From contig NZ_VAUW01000016.1 in assembly GCF_005771495.1 (NCBI RefSeq), forward strand, positions 20,095 to 84,094: a stretch of 64,000 nt of DNA, read 5' to 3'. Both the position numbers and the translations under genes were made by a program. This DNA comes from Maribacter sp. ACAM166. GTDB taxonomy: Bacteria; Bacteroidota; Bacteroidia; Flavobacteriales; Flavobacteriaceae. Of the stretch, positions 27,745 through 36,828 are shown in pieces; positions within the stretch are counted from its first letter, which is position 1, and each line of letters starts with the position of its first letter. The notes under the pieces were generated by a model. It worked only from the letters and a program-made list of their open reading frames with translations, was not told the origin of the DNA and did not search any database.

Positions 27745-28488
27745 TTATTGTAATTTAAATGTAATCGGAATACTATAAGGTACTTTAACGGCTGTGCCGC
27801 GTTGTTTTCCTGGTGTCATTTTTGGTATTTTTGGTAGTTTCGATAGTATTCTTACGGCCTCTTTTTCTAATAGTACATGCGGACCTTTTTTTTGAATAGT
27901 ACCGATGCTTCCGTCTTTATTAATAATAAATTGAGTGTTTACCCTACCTTGAAGTCCTATTTCCTGAGCTATTTCTGGGTATCTGAAGTTTTTTCTAATA
28001 TGCCTTTGTATCATTTTATTAAAACAAGCTCTCTTATCTTTTTCGTTCTCACATCTTGGGAAAACAGGAACTTTTTCTATGGTAACCCAATTTACAATTA
28101 CTTCGTCAGGTTCTTCAATAACGTCTAAATCTGAAGCAACTAAGATTTCAGTTTCTTGAGTCATCTCAGTAGCTTCTATTAAGGTTTCTTCAATTGGGTC
28201 ATCATCTTCAGCTATTTCTATTTCTGATGGTGCAACTGGAGGCGTTGGTGGAGGTGTGGCTTTTAATTCGAAAATGGGTACATCCTCATCAATAGATTCG
28301 TCTATTTGGTTGAGACTCGTGTCATAATGATAGAAACTGTCATATGTTTTCCATTCCAAGGCTACAAATACCATGGCCAAAACTAAAAGCAGTCCGATTA
28401 CAAAATACATGCTACTTTTCTTGTTGAGGTCTTGCTCTGGATTTTTTTTTGGATCTATAATTTTAAAATTTAGACTTGCTTTAAACAA
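27745..28488 (-). CDS. Energy transducer TonB
   Basis: The 247-residue protein has a short cytoplasmic N-terminus, one membrane helix (about 27-47), a periplasmic Pro/Glu-rich spacer with PPPTPPVAP, and a C-terminal TonB domain (about 165-247) with FRYPEIAQEIGLQGRV and the VPYSIPITFKLQ end. It transmits proton-motive force to outer-membrane receptors. No exbBD or receptor gene is adjacent, and the genome probably encodes several TonB paralogues. It is convergent with hppA and shares its terminator. Confidence 0.88.
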   Translation of the reverse strand: MFKASLNFKIIDPKKNPEQDLNKKSSMYFVIGLLLVLAMVFVALEWKTYDSFYHYDTSLNQIDESIDEDVPIFELKATPPPTPPVAPSEIEIAEDDDPIEETLIEATEMTQETEILVASDLDVIEEPDEVIVNWVTIEKVPVFPRCENEKDKRACFNKMIQRHIRKNFRYPEIAQEIGLQGRVNTQFIINKDGSIGTIQKKGPHVLLEKEAVRILSKLPKIPKMTPGKQRGTAVKVPYSIPITFKLQ

Positions 28489-28697
28489 GTTGGTTTATTA
28501 TTATTCTTGTTTTCATAAATCTAATTGGTTGAAGCTGCACTGGAAACAAGGAATGAGTCATCGGTACAAATGAATGAGTGAAATGGCTATTTTATTATTC
28601 TGTCTGGTACACCCATCCCGAAATTTCATCAATGGGTTGAAAATAATTAGTTAAATAAAAATTTAAAAGGTTGTTGAAAGACCGTAATTTTAACACC

Positions 28698-29699
28698 ATG
28701 AGTATTTTTAAGAAAGACAAACTTCAGATTATCAACTTTCAATCATACGGTAGTACAAACCGATTGTATGTGAGGGGTCGTGCCATTGAGGATGAGAATA
28801 TTAATTTAGATCAAAAAGGTATTTTCAATTTGATGCAGAATACTTGGAAGCGTTTTGAAACTGATGAAATTAAAAATTCCCCGATTAAGATTATCTTTTC
28901 TAATGGTGAGACGGCAGAGGGTACTACCGATGAAGATGGGTATTATTTGATTGATAAAAATATTGAGGGACTTCAGAAATTAGCCAATGATGAGGGGTGG
29001 GTCAATTTTGCACTATCATTTACCGATAGCAATTTAAAAAGGGAAATACTGCTAAAAAATAGATTTCCCGGTGAAATGTTGATTCCGAGTGAAAATGCTA
29101 GATTTGGGGTTATTAGTGATATTGATGATACTATTTTACACACAGGGGTAGTTTCTTCTCTAAAATGGAAGGTGATTTTAAACACCATGTTTAAAAGGGC
29201 AACTAAACGCTTGCAGCTAGAAGGTGCTTCTGATTTTTATCTAAGACTCCACCATGGAAAAACAGGAAACGAATCCAATCCTTTGTTTTATGTAAGTCAT
29301 AGTCCTTGGAATCTGTATCGGTATCTTGCACTTTTTTTAAAAACGAATAACTTCCCCAAAGGCCCTATTTTATTACGAAGTATGGCCAGTTTTAGAATGC
29401 GCAAAAAGAACGATGAGAAGCCACAAAAGCAACGGGAAATCAGTAATCTGTTAAAAGCCTATCCTTTTCTACCTTTTATACTCATTGGAGATAGCGGTGA
29501 AAAGGATGGGGATATTTACCAAGAAATTTCAAGGTTGTTTCCAGGGCGAATAAAGGCCATTTATTTGCGTAGTGTAAATCATTCTAGACGAATGGAGCGA
29601 ATAGAGAATCTATTTGTTGACTTTACCGATATTCCATTTTTAATGGTCAATAAAACAGAGGAAGCTATAACCCACGCCAAAGAACATGGTTTTATTTAG
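28698..29699 (+). CDS. App1-like phosphatase (DUF2183)
   Basis: The 333-residue protein carries the HAD-like DIDDT motif (Asp141, Asp143), then YVSHSPWNLY and LIGDSGEKDGDIY, the phosphatase core of yeast App1 phosphatidate phosphatase. The N-terminal 130 residues have a beta-rich region with a transthyretin-like look (TTDEDGYYLID). No signal peptide is seen, so a cytoplasmic or membrane-associated role is likely; phosphatidate as substrate is only an inference. The ATG at 28698 is preferred to TTG at 28671. The 209 bases upstream contain nothing I recognise. Confidence 0.82.
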   Translation: MSIFKKDKLQIINFQSYGSTNRLYVRGRAIEDENINLDQKGIFNLMQNTWKRFETDEIKNSPIKIIFSNGETAEGTTDEDGYYLIDKNIEGLQKLANDEGWVNFALSFTDSNLKREILLKNRFPGEMLIPSENARFGVISDIDDTILHTGVVSSLKWKVILNTMFKRATKRLQLEGASDFYLRLHHGKTGNESNPLFYVSHSPWNLYRYLALFLKTNNFPKGPILLRSMASFRMRKKNDEKPQKQREISNLLKAYPFLPFILIGDSGEKDGDIYQEISRLFPGRIKAIYLRSVNHSRRMERIENLFVDFTDIPFLMVNKTEEAITHAKEHGFI

Positions 29700-29734
29700 A
29701 TTTAATTTTTAGAACCTAATACCTATTCAAAGTA

Positions 29735-30337
29735 TTAGTCTATAATGCTATTTTGAATAGTAACCCATCTGTTTTCATCAAAATCGTTCAAGGCATTGAT
29801 CAATTGAAAACTTTGGAATTGCTTAATACTTTTTAGTGTAATTTGTACTTCTTGAACTTTATTTTCTGCAATAAGTCTAGCCCTACAGGTCCCGTGTAAT
29901 AGGGGAGTAGAAGGTGTTGCTATCTGTGACCCATCGGTAAAAAGTATATTGGAATAGGATGCGTCGGTAATATGTCCATTTTTAATTAGTAGAACATCAT
30001 CTGCACCATCTCTTTTTTTATAGATTTTGTCTAGATCGCTACGGTCGGCATATTTTAAGGCATAGTCTATAGAATCATCTTGAAGTAGTCGAAGACTAGT
30101 CGGTATTTTGTTTTTATATTCAGAAATAGTCCACTCTATGCCAGTTTCATGATAGCCAATTCTCAACTTCAATTTGAGGGAGCTATCTAATTTCGGTAAC
30201 GTAAGGTTGTTAAGCAATGAATACTTCGGTTCAAAACCAAAGTGTTCGAAATACGAAGTGAGGAACCGAAATTCATGATATTGACCATTTTGAATCTGGC
30301 CATTCTGTATACATACAGATTCAAATAACGGGTACAT
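29735..30337 (-). CDS. pabC: Aminotransferase class IV, probable aminodeoxychorismate lyase
   Basis: The 200-residue protein, short for class IV PLP enzymes (about 270), keeps the C-terminal half signatures ITDASYSNILF and the ATPSTPLLHGTCRARLI segment of PabC/IlvE-like proteins. With the adjacent PabB it would convert chorismate to 4-aminobenzoate for folate. Its first bases overlap the end of pabB by 17, so the two are translationally coupled. The shortness suggests a compact flavobacterial form rather than a truncation, because both ends look natural. Confidence 0.75.
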   Translation of the reverse strand: MYPLFESVCIQNGQIQNGQYHEFRFLTSYFEHFGFEPKYSLLNNLTLPKLDSSLKLKLRIGYHETGIEWTISEYKNKIPTSLRLLQDDSIDYALKYADRSDLDKIYKKRDGADDVLLIKNGHITDASYSNILFTDGSQIATPSTPLLHGTCRARLIAENKVQEVQITLKSIKQFQSFQLINALNDFDENRWVTIQNSIID

Positions 30338-31295
30338 AAATCTTTTCTAAAAGTTCTTGATACTCTTCGTTCAATGTGCTTAAGTGTGTAATGCCACCAC
30401 CGCTTTTATAATGGAGTTGTCCATCTATTTGTTCAATATAGCGAATGCTAACGGCACTATCAATTTGGTTGCCATCAAAGATGCCAAATACGCCAGTATA
30501 AAAACCACGGGGTATTGACTCAGCGTTGTCGATAATCTCCAATGTTTTCTTTTTGGGAGCGCCGCTTATCGAACCTGCCGGTAAGGTCTTGAGTAATAAG
30601 TTTGCAAAATTATCTTTCCAGCTTATTGGTAATTTACCTTGAATTTCACTACTTGTTTGTAGTAGTTCTTGCTTGCCTTTTTTAATTTTTTCGACGTACC
30701 TGAATTTATTGACCCTTACATATTTAGCAATCATAGAAAGGTCGTTTCTGATTAGGTCTACAATGGTATTGTGCTCATATAATTCCTTTTTATTGGAAAG
30801 TAATAATTCTTGTGCGTTTGGTATAGTACTGTTTATGGTGCCTTTCATGGGATATGAAAATATATTCCCATCCTTTATCTTTAAGTAGCACTCTGGTGAA
30901 AAAACAACAAATTTATCTTTGTATAGTAATTTGTAAGGCGCAGATGCTTTGTTATATATCTCGTTTAAATCTGCGGTGGTTTTTAGCGCTGTAGGGAATG
31001 TAAGATTGAGTAAAAAGCTGTTGCCGTTATTCAATTCCTTTTTTACGGTTTCGAAACCTTTTTGATAGATTTCTTTAGATATTGGCTCCGGTCGGAGTTC
31101 AATTTCCTTAGTGTCTACTGTATTTGATACCGGATAATGGTCGTTTCTTATTCCCTTAATATTGAAATAGATGTTTTCGTTGGCTGCTTCTTCAAATGAA
31201 TAGACCAATTTTTCAGACTTTTTAAAGTCAATTATAAATAAAAATGGTATTCCTTCGTGAAGGAAGCGGGTAACCTTTTGTTCAAAATCTTCCAA
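30321..31295 (-). CDS. pabB: Aminodeoxychorismate synthase component I (chorismate-binding)
   Basis: The 324-residue protein consists essentially of the chorismate-binding catalytic domain: SPECYLKIKDGNIFSYPMKG, LIRNDLSMIA, PAGSISGAPKKKTLEI and RGFYTGVFGIFDG are all present. It lacks the N-terminal tryptophan-binding-like domain of full-length PabB. The start is uncertain: TTG at 31295 is the only standard candidate, yet the frame is open upstream with a sensible sequence (VILVTPSTIPTS) to beyond the end of the kinase gene. It precedes pabC in a tight minus-strand set. Confidence 0.8.
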   Translation of the reverse strand: MEDFEQKVTRFLHEGIPFLFIIDFKKSEKLVYSFEEAANENIYFNIKGIRNDHYPVSNTVDTKEIELRPEPISKEIYQKGFETVKKELNNGNSFLLNLTFPTALKTTADLNEIYNKASAPYKLLYKDKFVVFSPECYLKIKDGNIFSYPMKGTINSTIPNAQELLLSNKKELYEHNTIVDLIRNDLSMIAKYVRVNKFRYVEKIKKGKQELLQTSSEIQGKLPISWKDNFANLLLKTLPAGSISGAPKKKTLEIIDNAESIPRGFYTGVFGIFDGNQIDSAVSIRYIEQIDGQLHYKSGGGITHLSTLNEEYQELLEKIYVPVI

Positions 31296-31321
31296 TGAGG
31301 TTGGGATTGTGGAAGGTGTGA

Positions 31322-31936
31322 CTAAAATAACCCGTTGATTTGAGCGTCTATTTTGTTTAAGATTATTCCTAAATCTTCAGGATTATCAACAAAGTCTAAA
31401 TCGTCAACATCAATGATAAGTAAGTTCCCTTTTTCATATCCATGAACCCAAGCTTCATACCTTTCGTTCAAACGGCTTAGGTACTCTATTGAAATTGTGT
31501 TTTCGTATTCTCGTCCTCGCTTATGAATTTGCTTTACCAAATTAGGAATAGAACTGCGTAAATAGATAAGTAGATCTGGTGGTTCTACAAAACTTTCCAT
31601 CAAGTCGAACAAGCTAGTGTAGTTCTGAAAATCACGATTGGTCATCAAGCCCATTGCGTGAAGGTTAGGAGCGAAAATATGTGCATCCTCATAAATCGTC
31701 CTATCTTGTATAACATCTTTACCGCTTTTTTTAATTTGTAAAATTTGACGGTACCTACTGTTTAAAAAGTAAATTTGAAGGTTAAAACTCCATCGTTCCA
31801 TTTGATTATAAAAATCATCTAGATATGGATTCTCGACAACATCTTCAAAATGCGCTTCCCACTTATAATGTTTTGAAAGTAATCTGGTTAGGGTTGTTTT
31901 ACCTGCTCCAATATTTCCAGCTACGGCAATATGCAT
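31322..31936 (-). CDS. Deoxynucleoside kinase
   Basis: The 204-residue cytosolic kinase phosphorylates deoxynucleosides in salvage. It shows the P-loop GNIGAGKTT, the substrate-recognition segment ENPYLDDFYNQMERWSFNLQ (19-38 of that stretch are diagnostic), QDRTIYEDAHIFA with the DR(S/T) motif, and the arginine-rich lid KRGREYE. It is of the deoxyadenosine/deoxyguanosine/deoxycytidine type and preference cannot be read. pabB and pabC lie downstream on the same strand and may be co-transcribed. Confidence 0.9.
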   Translation of the reverse strand: MHIAVAGNIGAGKTTLTRLLSKHYKWEAHFEDVVENPYLDDFYNQMERWSFNLQIYFLNSRYRQILQIKKSGKDVIQDRTIYEDAHIFAPNLHAMGLMTNRDFQNYTSLFDLMESFVEPPDLLIYLRSSIPNLVKQIHKRGREYENTISIEYLSRLNERYEAWVHGYEKGNLLIIDVDDLDFVDNPEDLGIILNKIDAQINGLF

Positions 31937-32108
31937 TTTGATTTCGTTTAACGGTTAGTTTAGTGAAAAATATAACCCACAATATACAAAGTATATTAAG
32001 TATTTAAAAAAATTATAGGTGAAATACACCTATAATTAAGCGCTCATAAAGTTATGCCAAGAATGGTATAAAAACCCTTACTTAGGTTTTAAAAGGAAAC
32101 AATTTTCA

Positions 32109-32116
32109 TACTTTTG
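32109..32116 (+). promoter_or_regulatory. Promoter -7 box for metK
   Basis: TACTTTTG matches TAnnTTTG. It predicts a transcript start near 32123, only a few bases before the candidate SAM-II aptamer. Confidence 0.6.
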
Positions 32117-32129
32117 TGTTATTATTAAA

Positions 32130-32198
32130 GAGGAAGGATTTGTCTGATTGCAACCTCGGGGCCTTAAACCAGTTTTAGGGTTAAAAATGCTAAAGCAG
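32130..32198 (+). ncRNA. Candidate SAM-II-type riboswitch in the metK leader (enlarged loop)
   Basis: The order of conserved words matches the SAM-II pattern as I recall it: a 5' P1 strand (GAGG, 32130), GATTTG (32137), TTGCAA (32148), the P1 partner (CCTC, 32154), TTAAA and, after an enlarged loop, a 3' AAAAATGCTAAAGC (32183-32196). CTG at 32144 could pair with CAG at 32196 to close the pseudoknot. It starts right at the predicted 5' end of the metK transcript. The insertion before the last element is larger than in standard SAM-II, as in variants with long loops. Confidence 0.55.
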
Positions 32199-32203
32199 TT
32201 TAT

Positions 32204-32220
32204 TCCAAATTGTATTTGGA
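32204..32220 (+). promoter_or_regulatory. Hairpin in the metK leader
   Basis: A perfect 7-bp stem (TCCAAAT / ATTTGGA) with a three-base loop follows the candidate aptamer. TCGGGG (32156) and CCCCGA (32247) could also pair across the leader. Either may act in the expression platform. Confidence 0.4.
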
Positions 32221-32288
32221 TTCTCGTCTAGAGACTTGTAAACTTCTCCCCGATTATCATCAAATTTATTCCTGTCAAAAAAATTGTA

Positions 32289-33545
32289 ATGGCTTATTTA
32301 TTTACATCAGAATCTGTTAGTGAAGGACATCCGGACAAAGTTGCGGACCAAATCAGTGATGCTTTGTTAGATCATTTCCTAGCATTTGATCCCGAAAGTA
32401 AAGTTGCTTGTGAAACGATGGTAACTACGGGTCAAGTAGTATTGGCTGGAGAAGTGAAAAGTGATACCTACTTAGACGTTCAGAATATTGCACGTGAGGT
32501 CATCAATAAAATAGGGTATACCAAAGGAGAGTATCAGTTTAGTGGCGATTCATGTGGCGTAATTTCGTTAATTCATGAGCAATCACAAGATATTAATCAA
32601 GGTGTTGACCGTGGTTCGAAAGAGGAGCAAGGTGCAGGTGATCAAGGTATGATGTTCGGATATGCGACTAGCGAAACCGAAAACTACATGCCTCTAGCAT
32701 TGGATATATCCCACAAAATCCTTCATACTTTAGCGGAAATTAGACGGGAGAATACAGAAATCACCTATTTAAGACCAGATGCCAAGGCACAGGTTACTAT
32801 TGAATATTCAGATACCAATGACCCACAACGTATAGATACGATTGTAGTTTCTACTCAGCATGATGCTTTTGATGCTGATGATGAAAAAATGCTCGCCAAG
32901 ATAAAATCAGATATTATTTCTATTCTTATTCCACGGGTAAAGGCACAATTGCCAGCGGCTACCCAAAAATTATTTGACGATCAAATCAAATACCATATCA
33001 ATCCAACAGGAAAGTTTGTAATTGGTGGCCCTCATGGTGATACCGGTTTAACGGGACGTAAGATTATCGTTGATACCTACGGTGGAAAAGGAGCGCATGG
33101 TGGTGGTGCTTTTAGCGGAAAAGACCCTAGCAAAGTAGACCGTAGCGCTGCTTATGCTGCACGGCATGCTGCCAAGAATTTGGTTGCTGCCGGTGTTGCC
33201 GATGAAATTTTAGTGCAAGTTAGTTATGCGATTGGGGTTGTGGAGCCTACCTCTATTTATGTAGATACGTACCGTACTTCTAAAGTAGGGTTGAGTGATG
33301 GTGAGATTGCCAAAAAAGTAGCTCAGCTATTTGATATGCGACCATTTGCCATTGAAGAGCGCTTGAAGCTTAGAAATCCGATTTACTTGGAAACTGCTGC
33401 ATACGGACACATGGGCAAAGAACCAGTAATAATAACAAAGGTATTTGAATCACCGTATAATGGGCGTATCGAACGGGAAGTAGAATTATTTACTTGGGAA
33501 AAATTAGACAAGGTAGATGCGATAAAGGAAGCGTTTAATATATAA
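32289..33545 (+). CDS. metK: S-adenosylmethionine synthase
   Basis: The 418-residue enzyme makes SAM from methionine and [46 protein letters not shown] and [22 protein letters not shown] segments are all intact. It is the product end of the methionine pathway encoded at 40-61 kb. The 352-base leader upstream holds a promoter and a candidate SAM-II riboswitch, which suggests that SAM represses its own synthesis. No clear terminator follows; repeats begin at once. Confidence 0.97.
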   Translation: MAYLFTSESVSEGHPDKVADQISDALLDHFLAFDPESKVACETMVTTGQVVLAGEVKSDTYLDVQNIAREVINKIGYTKGEYQFSGDSCGVISLIHEQSQDINQGVDRGSKEEQGAGDQGMMFGYATSETENYMPLALDISHKILHTLAEIRRENTEITYLRPDAKAQVTIEYSDTNDPQRIDTIVVSTQHDAFDADDEKMLAKIKSDIISILIPRVKAQLPAATQKLFDDQIKYHINPTGKFVIGGPHGDTGLTGRKIIVDTYGGKGAHGGGAFSGKDPSKVDRSAAYAARHAAKNLVAAGVADEILVQVSYAIGVVEPTSIYVDTYRTSKVGLSDGEIAKKVAQLFDMRPFAIEERLKLRNPIYLETAAYGHMGKEPVIITKVFESPYNGRIEREVELFTWEKLDKVDAIKEAFNI

Positions 33546-33745
33546 CGTCATTGCGAACAATGTGAAGCAATCTATTTCTTTGGGGACATAAAACTCAAAG
33601 TTTACTTCGTACTTCGAAAAGACGTTATTCAAGTCACGTATCTATATTAAAAGTTCGTTGTCATTGCGTGTTCAGAAGCAACCTCTTGCTTCTGAACACG
33701 CAAATTGCCAATCTATGTCACATTGATTGCAGCCGAAATGCATAG
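33545..33745. repeat. Dispersed flavobacterial intergenic repeat with an 18-bp inverted repeat
   Basis: The 574 bases between metK and 34120 have no convincing gene. They hold GTCATTGCGAACAATGTGAAG-like repeat words, repeated CATTGCG motifs, and at 33664-33703 a perfect 18-bp inverted repeat (arms beginning TTGCGTGTTC and ending GAACACGCAA, CCTC loop). A degenerate copy of the TGAGCGCAGTCGAAATG repeat is at 33723-33740. The rest, 33745-33925, is AT-rich without features I recognise. Confidence 0.65.
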
Positions 33746-33927
33746 TCATTGCATTGATAATTATTTAGCTAGAATTTAGCGTATCCCTTTCCCTCCATTA
33801 CACTTTATTAAGCCCTTGTCGAACTTTATAAGGTACATTTTTTTTTGAATACAAACTGTTTAAGAAGCTTACACAACAACTTTGAATGGTTTTACAACAA
33901 AATTAATTTTGTAAGAAAAAGATTACA

Positions 33928-33935
33928 TATATTTG
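33928..33935 (+). promoter_or_regulatory. Promoter -7 box upstream of the small lipoprotein gene
   Basis: TATATTTG matches TAnnTTTG, with TTTG at 33908-33911 as a possible -33 element. The leader to 34120 would be about 180 bases. Confidence 0.4.
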
Positions 33936-34119
33936 AATTGTAATGTATAGTGAGTCCCAAAAATCACTGAATACTAAAAAATCATATACATAGTACTCGT
34001 ACTAACCACATTCCGACAGAAATAGGTTCAGATTGAAGCCCCAAGAGTTGACCTAAATGTGTTACTGTCTACGTGTATCGAGTCTTTAAAACCTACGTGT
34101 TAAAAAAATAACTTAACCT

Positions 34120-34359
34120 ATGAATGTTTGCCTAAGATTTCCCAAATTGTCTTTAGCTATTTTAATATGTATTGTTTTTCAATCCTGTTCTAAAGATACG
34201 GACCTAATATCTGAATTTGTCCTACTAAATATAGAGAAAACTGAAGATCTCTCAGTAGTACATAATGATGATTTTATTCGCCTTGTTGCCGACAAAAATG
34301 GACAAATAATAGATGTCTCAAAATCTTTTAATGACGTTATTATACATGGTAAAAAATAA
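34120..34359 (+). CDS. Small lipoprotein, unknown function
   Basis: The 79-residue product has a basic N-terminus, a hydrophobic core and the lipobox VFQSC, so it should be lipidated. The mature part of about 55 residues is acidic and matches nothing I know. It could be a complete small lipoprotein or the remnant of a longer one, since most of the surrounding 4 kb is repeats and broken genes. The signal peptide is the main reason to accept it. Confidence 0.5.
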   Translation: MNVCLRFPKLSLAILICIVFQSCSKDTDLISEFVLLNIEKTEDLSVVHNDDFIRLVADKNGQIIDVSKSFNDVIIHGKK

Positions 34360-34408
34360 CCCATTTCAAATTATCCCTAAGAAAATCTTAACCTAAAAAA
34401 ATGTCCCA

Positions 34409-34569
34409 ATGAAAAATCAACTTAACCAAGAATCAGTAGTACAAGTTAATCGAAACAATTTTTACGCAGGAATACTACTTTTAACAAAGAAGTTATTCAT
34501 GATTTAAAAGATTTGAATCAGAAAGGTAAAAAGAGTGACTCACCTACAGGTTGCTCTTTTTTGTCTTAA
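34409..34569 (+). pseudogene. Frameshifted RiPP (lanthipeptide-like) precursor remnant
   Basis: An ATG at 34409 starts MKNQLNQESVVQV, and the frame then runs into an uninformative end. The frame one base over, open from 34450, reads on as FLRRNTTFNKEVIHDL, LKDLNQKGKK and SDSPTGCSFLS before a stop at 34567. The FNKEVIxxLxxLN pattern followed by a short Ser/Thr/Cys-rich tail resembles leader and core of Bacteroidota class I lanthipeptide precursors (LNKxTIxxL). A frameshift joins the halves into about 53 residues. No modification enzyme is nearby. Confidence 0.4.
34530..34562 (+). terminator. Possible terminator within or after the peptide remnant
   Basis: A 10-bp stem (AAAGAGTGAC / GTTGCTCTTT, two G-T pairs) is followed by T residues. 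It lies inside the last codons of the peptide remnant, so it cannot act as terminator for an intact message of that frame. Confidence 0.45.
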
Positions 34570-34639
34570 GGTGCAGGAATCTATTACTCCGGGATATGTA
34601 AGTTAGAGTTTGCGTTGTACCTCACAAAGACGCTAATCC

Positions 34640-34722
34640 CTGTCATATTGAGCGCAGTCGAAATCTCGTCATTGCTAATAATTTGAAGCAATCTGTTTAT
34701 TAGGAACACGCAATCATAGTCA
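34640..34722. repeat. Dispersed intergenic repeat (TGAGCGCAGTCGAAA family)
   Basis: TTGAGCGCAGTCGAAAT at 34648-34664 is followed by a degenerate copy of the metK-side repeat (CGTCATTGC, TTTGAAGCAATCTG, AACACGCAA). The same core words occur at 33723, 40221 and 63419. It lies in the 466-base gap before the CocE-type gene. Confidence 0.6.
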
Positions 34723-34825
34723 AAATGCCACGTTAGTATCTGAAATTTAAAGGACCTTATTTCGGTCATTTTTATTTCGTGCAGTAGTAAACTTTCTTAG
34801 CTTTAGGATTTTAAATTTTAAAGCC

Positions 34826-36766
34826 ATGTTAAAGTTTACAATCAGATACTTAACCACCTTCTTTTTTATTGCGACCATAGTTGTTTCCTGTAAAAAAACC
34901 ACTAAAGTTGCCAGTGTTGAAGTTGTCGAAACCTATGTTGCGGATAACTACACTAAAAAGGAAGTAGAAATCCCAATGCGTGATGGAATAAACCTCCATA
35001 CCACCATTTATTCCCCAAAAGGTACATCAAAAGAATACCCCATCATCATGCAGCGAACTCCATATAGCTCACAACCTTATGGCGATGGAAAGTTCAAGAC
35101 GAAAATTGCACCGAATATTCATATGATGCAAGATGGGTATATCGTGGTGTACCAAGATGTTCGTGGCCGTTGGTTAAGCGAAGGGCATTATGAGAATATG
35201 AGGGCTTATATTCCTAATAAAACTTTGGATACCGATATAGATGAAAGTTCAGATACCTATGATACGATTGATTGGTTGGTGAACAACGTGGAGAACAATA
35301 ATGGCAATGTAGGTATTTGGGGAATTTCCTATCCCGGATTTTATTCCACCTATGCAGTGGTAGATGCGCACCCTGCGTTGAAAGCGGCTTCTCCACAAGC
35401 AAGTATTGCCGATTTCTTTTTTGATGATTTTCACCACAATGGAGCCTATTTATTGAGTTATTTTAGGGCAACTTCTTTATTTGGAACGCCACGCCCAAAT
35501 AATGACCAACCTATAGACACGGCTTGGTATGTATTGCCAGAATTACCTACCGAAGATCAATACCAATTCTTTTTAGATGAAGGGCCGTTGAAGAATCTGG
35601 ATCGTTTCTTTGAATACGAAACCGCCGATACGCCACGTATGGCAAAAGAGGGTGTTACCGATGATTATTTCTGGAACGAATTAAAAGAACACCCAAACTA
35701 TGATGAGCTTTGGCAAAGTCGTGGATTGATTCAACATTTGAAAAATGTAAAACCGACAGTTGCCACTATGGTTGTCGCAGGGGAGTTTGATGCAGAAGAT
35801 TTATACGGACCGTTGGAAACCTATAAAAATATTGAGAAGTACAATGCCGGTAATTACAACACGTTGGTATTCGGACCTTGGGACCACGGTGGATGGGCGC
35901 AAAGAAAAGGGCAGAATAGTGTAGGGAATTACTACTTCGGAGATTCTATTTCTGAGTTTTTCCAAGAGAATATTGAGACCAAATTCTTTGACCATTTCCT
36001 AAAAGGAAATGGCGACAAAAACAGTGGATTGCCAGAAGCCTATGTTTTTGATACGGGAAGAAAAGAATGGAAAACCTATGATACATGGCCACCCAAGGGA
36101 GTGGTTAAAAAAGATATGTATTTATCTGCAGACCAAGCGCTGACTGCAGAACCAAAAGGTGTTGAAGGGGTGAGGTTTGTAAGTGATATTAAAAAACCGG
36201 TTCCATATTCAGAGGATATCAAAACCGTATTTACCCCAAGAAAATACATGACCGATGATCAGCGTTTTGCTGCACGTCGAAGTGATGTACTCGTTTTTGA
36301 AACCGAAGTCATGGAAAATGACTTGACGTTGGCTGGAGATATTCTAGCAAAACTTAAAGTAGCGACCACAGGTACAGCAGCCGATTGGATTGTAAAGATT
36401 ATAGATGTGCACCCAGCAGATGAACCAGCCTATGAAGGCATGCAAGATCATTTAAAAATGAGCAACTATCATTTAATGGTGCGTAGTGAGGTATTACGTG
36501 GGCGTTTTAGAAATAGCTTCTCAGAGCCAGAACCTTTTGTAGCCAACCAAAAAACCGATGTCACCATTAAGCTGCAAGATGTGTTCCATACCATTAAAAA
36601 GGGACATAAATTACAGGTGCAAGTACAAAGTACGTGGTTCCCACTAATCGATTTAAACCCACAGACCTATGTAGATAATATTTTTGAAGCGGATAAGGCG
36701 GACTTTAAAACCCAAACCCATACTGTATTTACAGATTCTAGTATTGAGTTTTTGGTGTTAGAGTAG
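34826..36766 (+). CDS. CocE/NonD family hydrolase (X-Pro dipeptidyl-peptidase-like), lipoprotein
   Basis: The 646-residue protein has a lipobox (VVSC, Cys22) and the S15 alpha/beta-hydrolase fold. The nucleophile is Ser168 in WGISYPGFYS, the acid lies in GEFDAEDLYG, and the histidine is in FGPWDHGGW. The C-terminal 200 residues form the jelly-roll domain typical of CocE. Family members cleave acyl esters, glutaryl-cephalosporins or X-Pro peptides; the substrate here is unknown. It sits alone between repeats and a broken gene. Confidence 0.85.
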   Translation: MLKFTIRYLTTFFFIATIVVSCKKTTKVASVEVVETYVADNYTKKEVEIPMRDGINLHTTIYSPKGTSKEYPIIMQRTPYSSQPYGDGKFKTKIAPNIHMMQDGYIVVYQDVRGRWLSEGHYENMRAYIPNKTLDTDIDESSDTYDTIDWLVNNVENNNGNVGIWGISYPGFYSTYAVVDAHPALKAASPQASIADFFFDDFHHNGAYLLSYFRATSLFGTPRPNNDQPIDTAWYVLPELPTEDQYQFFLDEGPLKNLDRFFEYETADTPRMAKEGVTDDYFWNELKEHPNYDELWQSRGLIQHLKNVKPTVATMVVAGEFDAEDLYGPLETYKNIEKYNAGNYNTLVFGPWDHGGWAQRKGQNSVGNYYFGDSISEFFQENIETKFFDHFLKGNGDKNSGLPEAYVFDTGRKEWKTYDTWPPKGVVKKDMYLSADQALTAEPKGVEGVRFVSDIKKPVPYSEDIKTVFTPRKYMTDDQRFAARRSDVLVFETEVMENDLTLAGDILAKLKVATTGTAADWIVKIIDVHPADEPAYEGMQDHLKMSNYHLMVRSEVLRGRFRNSFSEPEPFVANQKTDVTIKLQDVFHTIKKGHKLQVQVQSTWFPLIDLNPQTYVDNIFEADKADFKTQTHTVFTDSSIEFLVLE

Positions 36767-36828
36767 TGGATTTAGAAATATGTTATAATTATTAAATATG
36801 ATTAGCTAAAAGCAATTAAAATTAATCA

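Noticed and set aside
29716..29738. CTAATAC / GTATTAG inverted repeat between the App1-like gene and pabC
   Set aside because: Stem is only 7 AT-rich pairs with no T run on either side; too weak to call.
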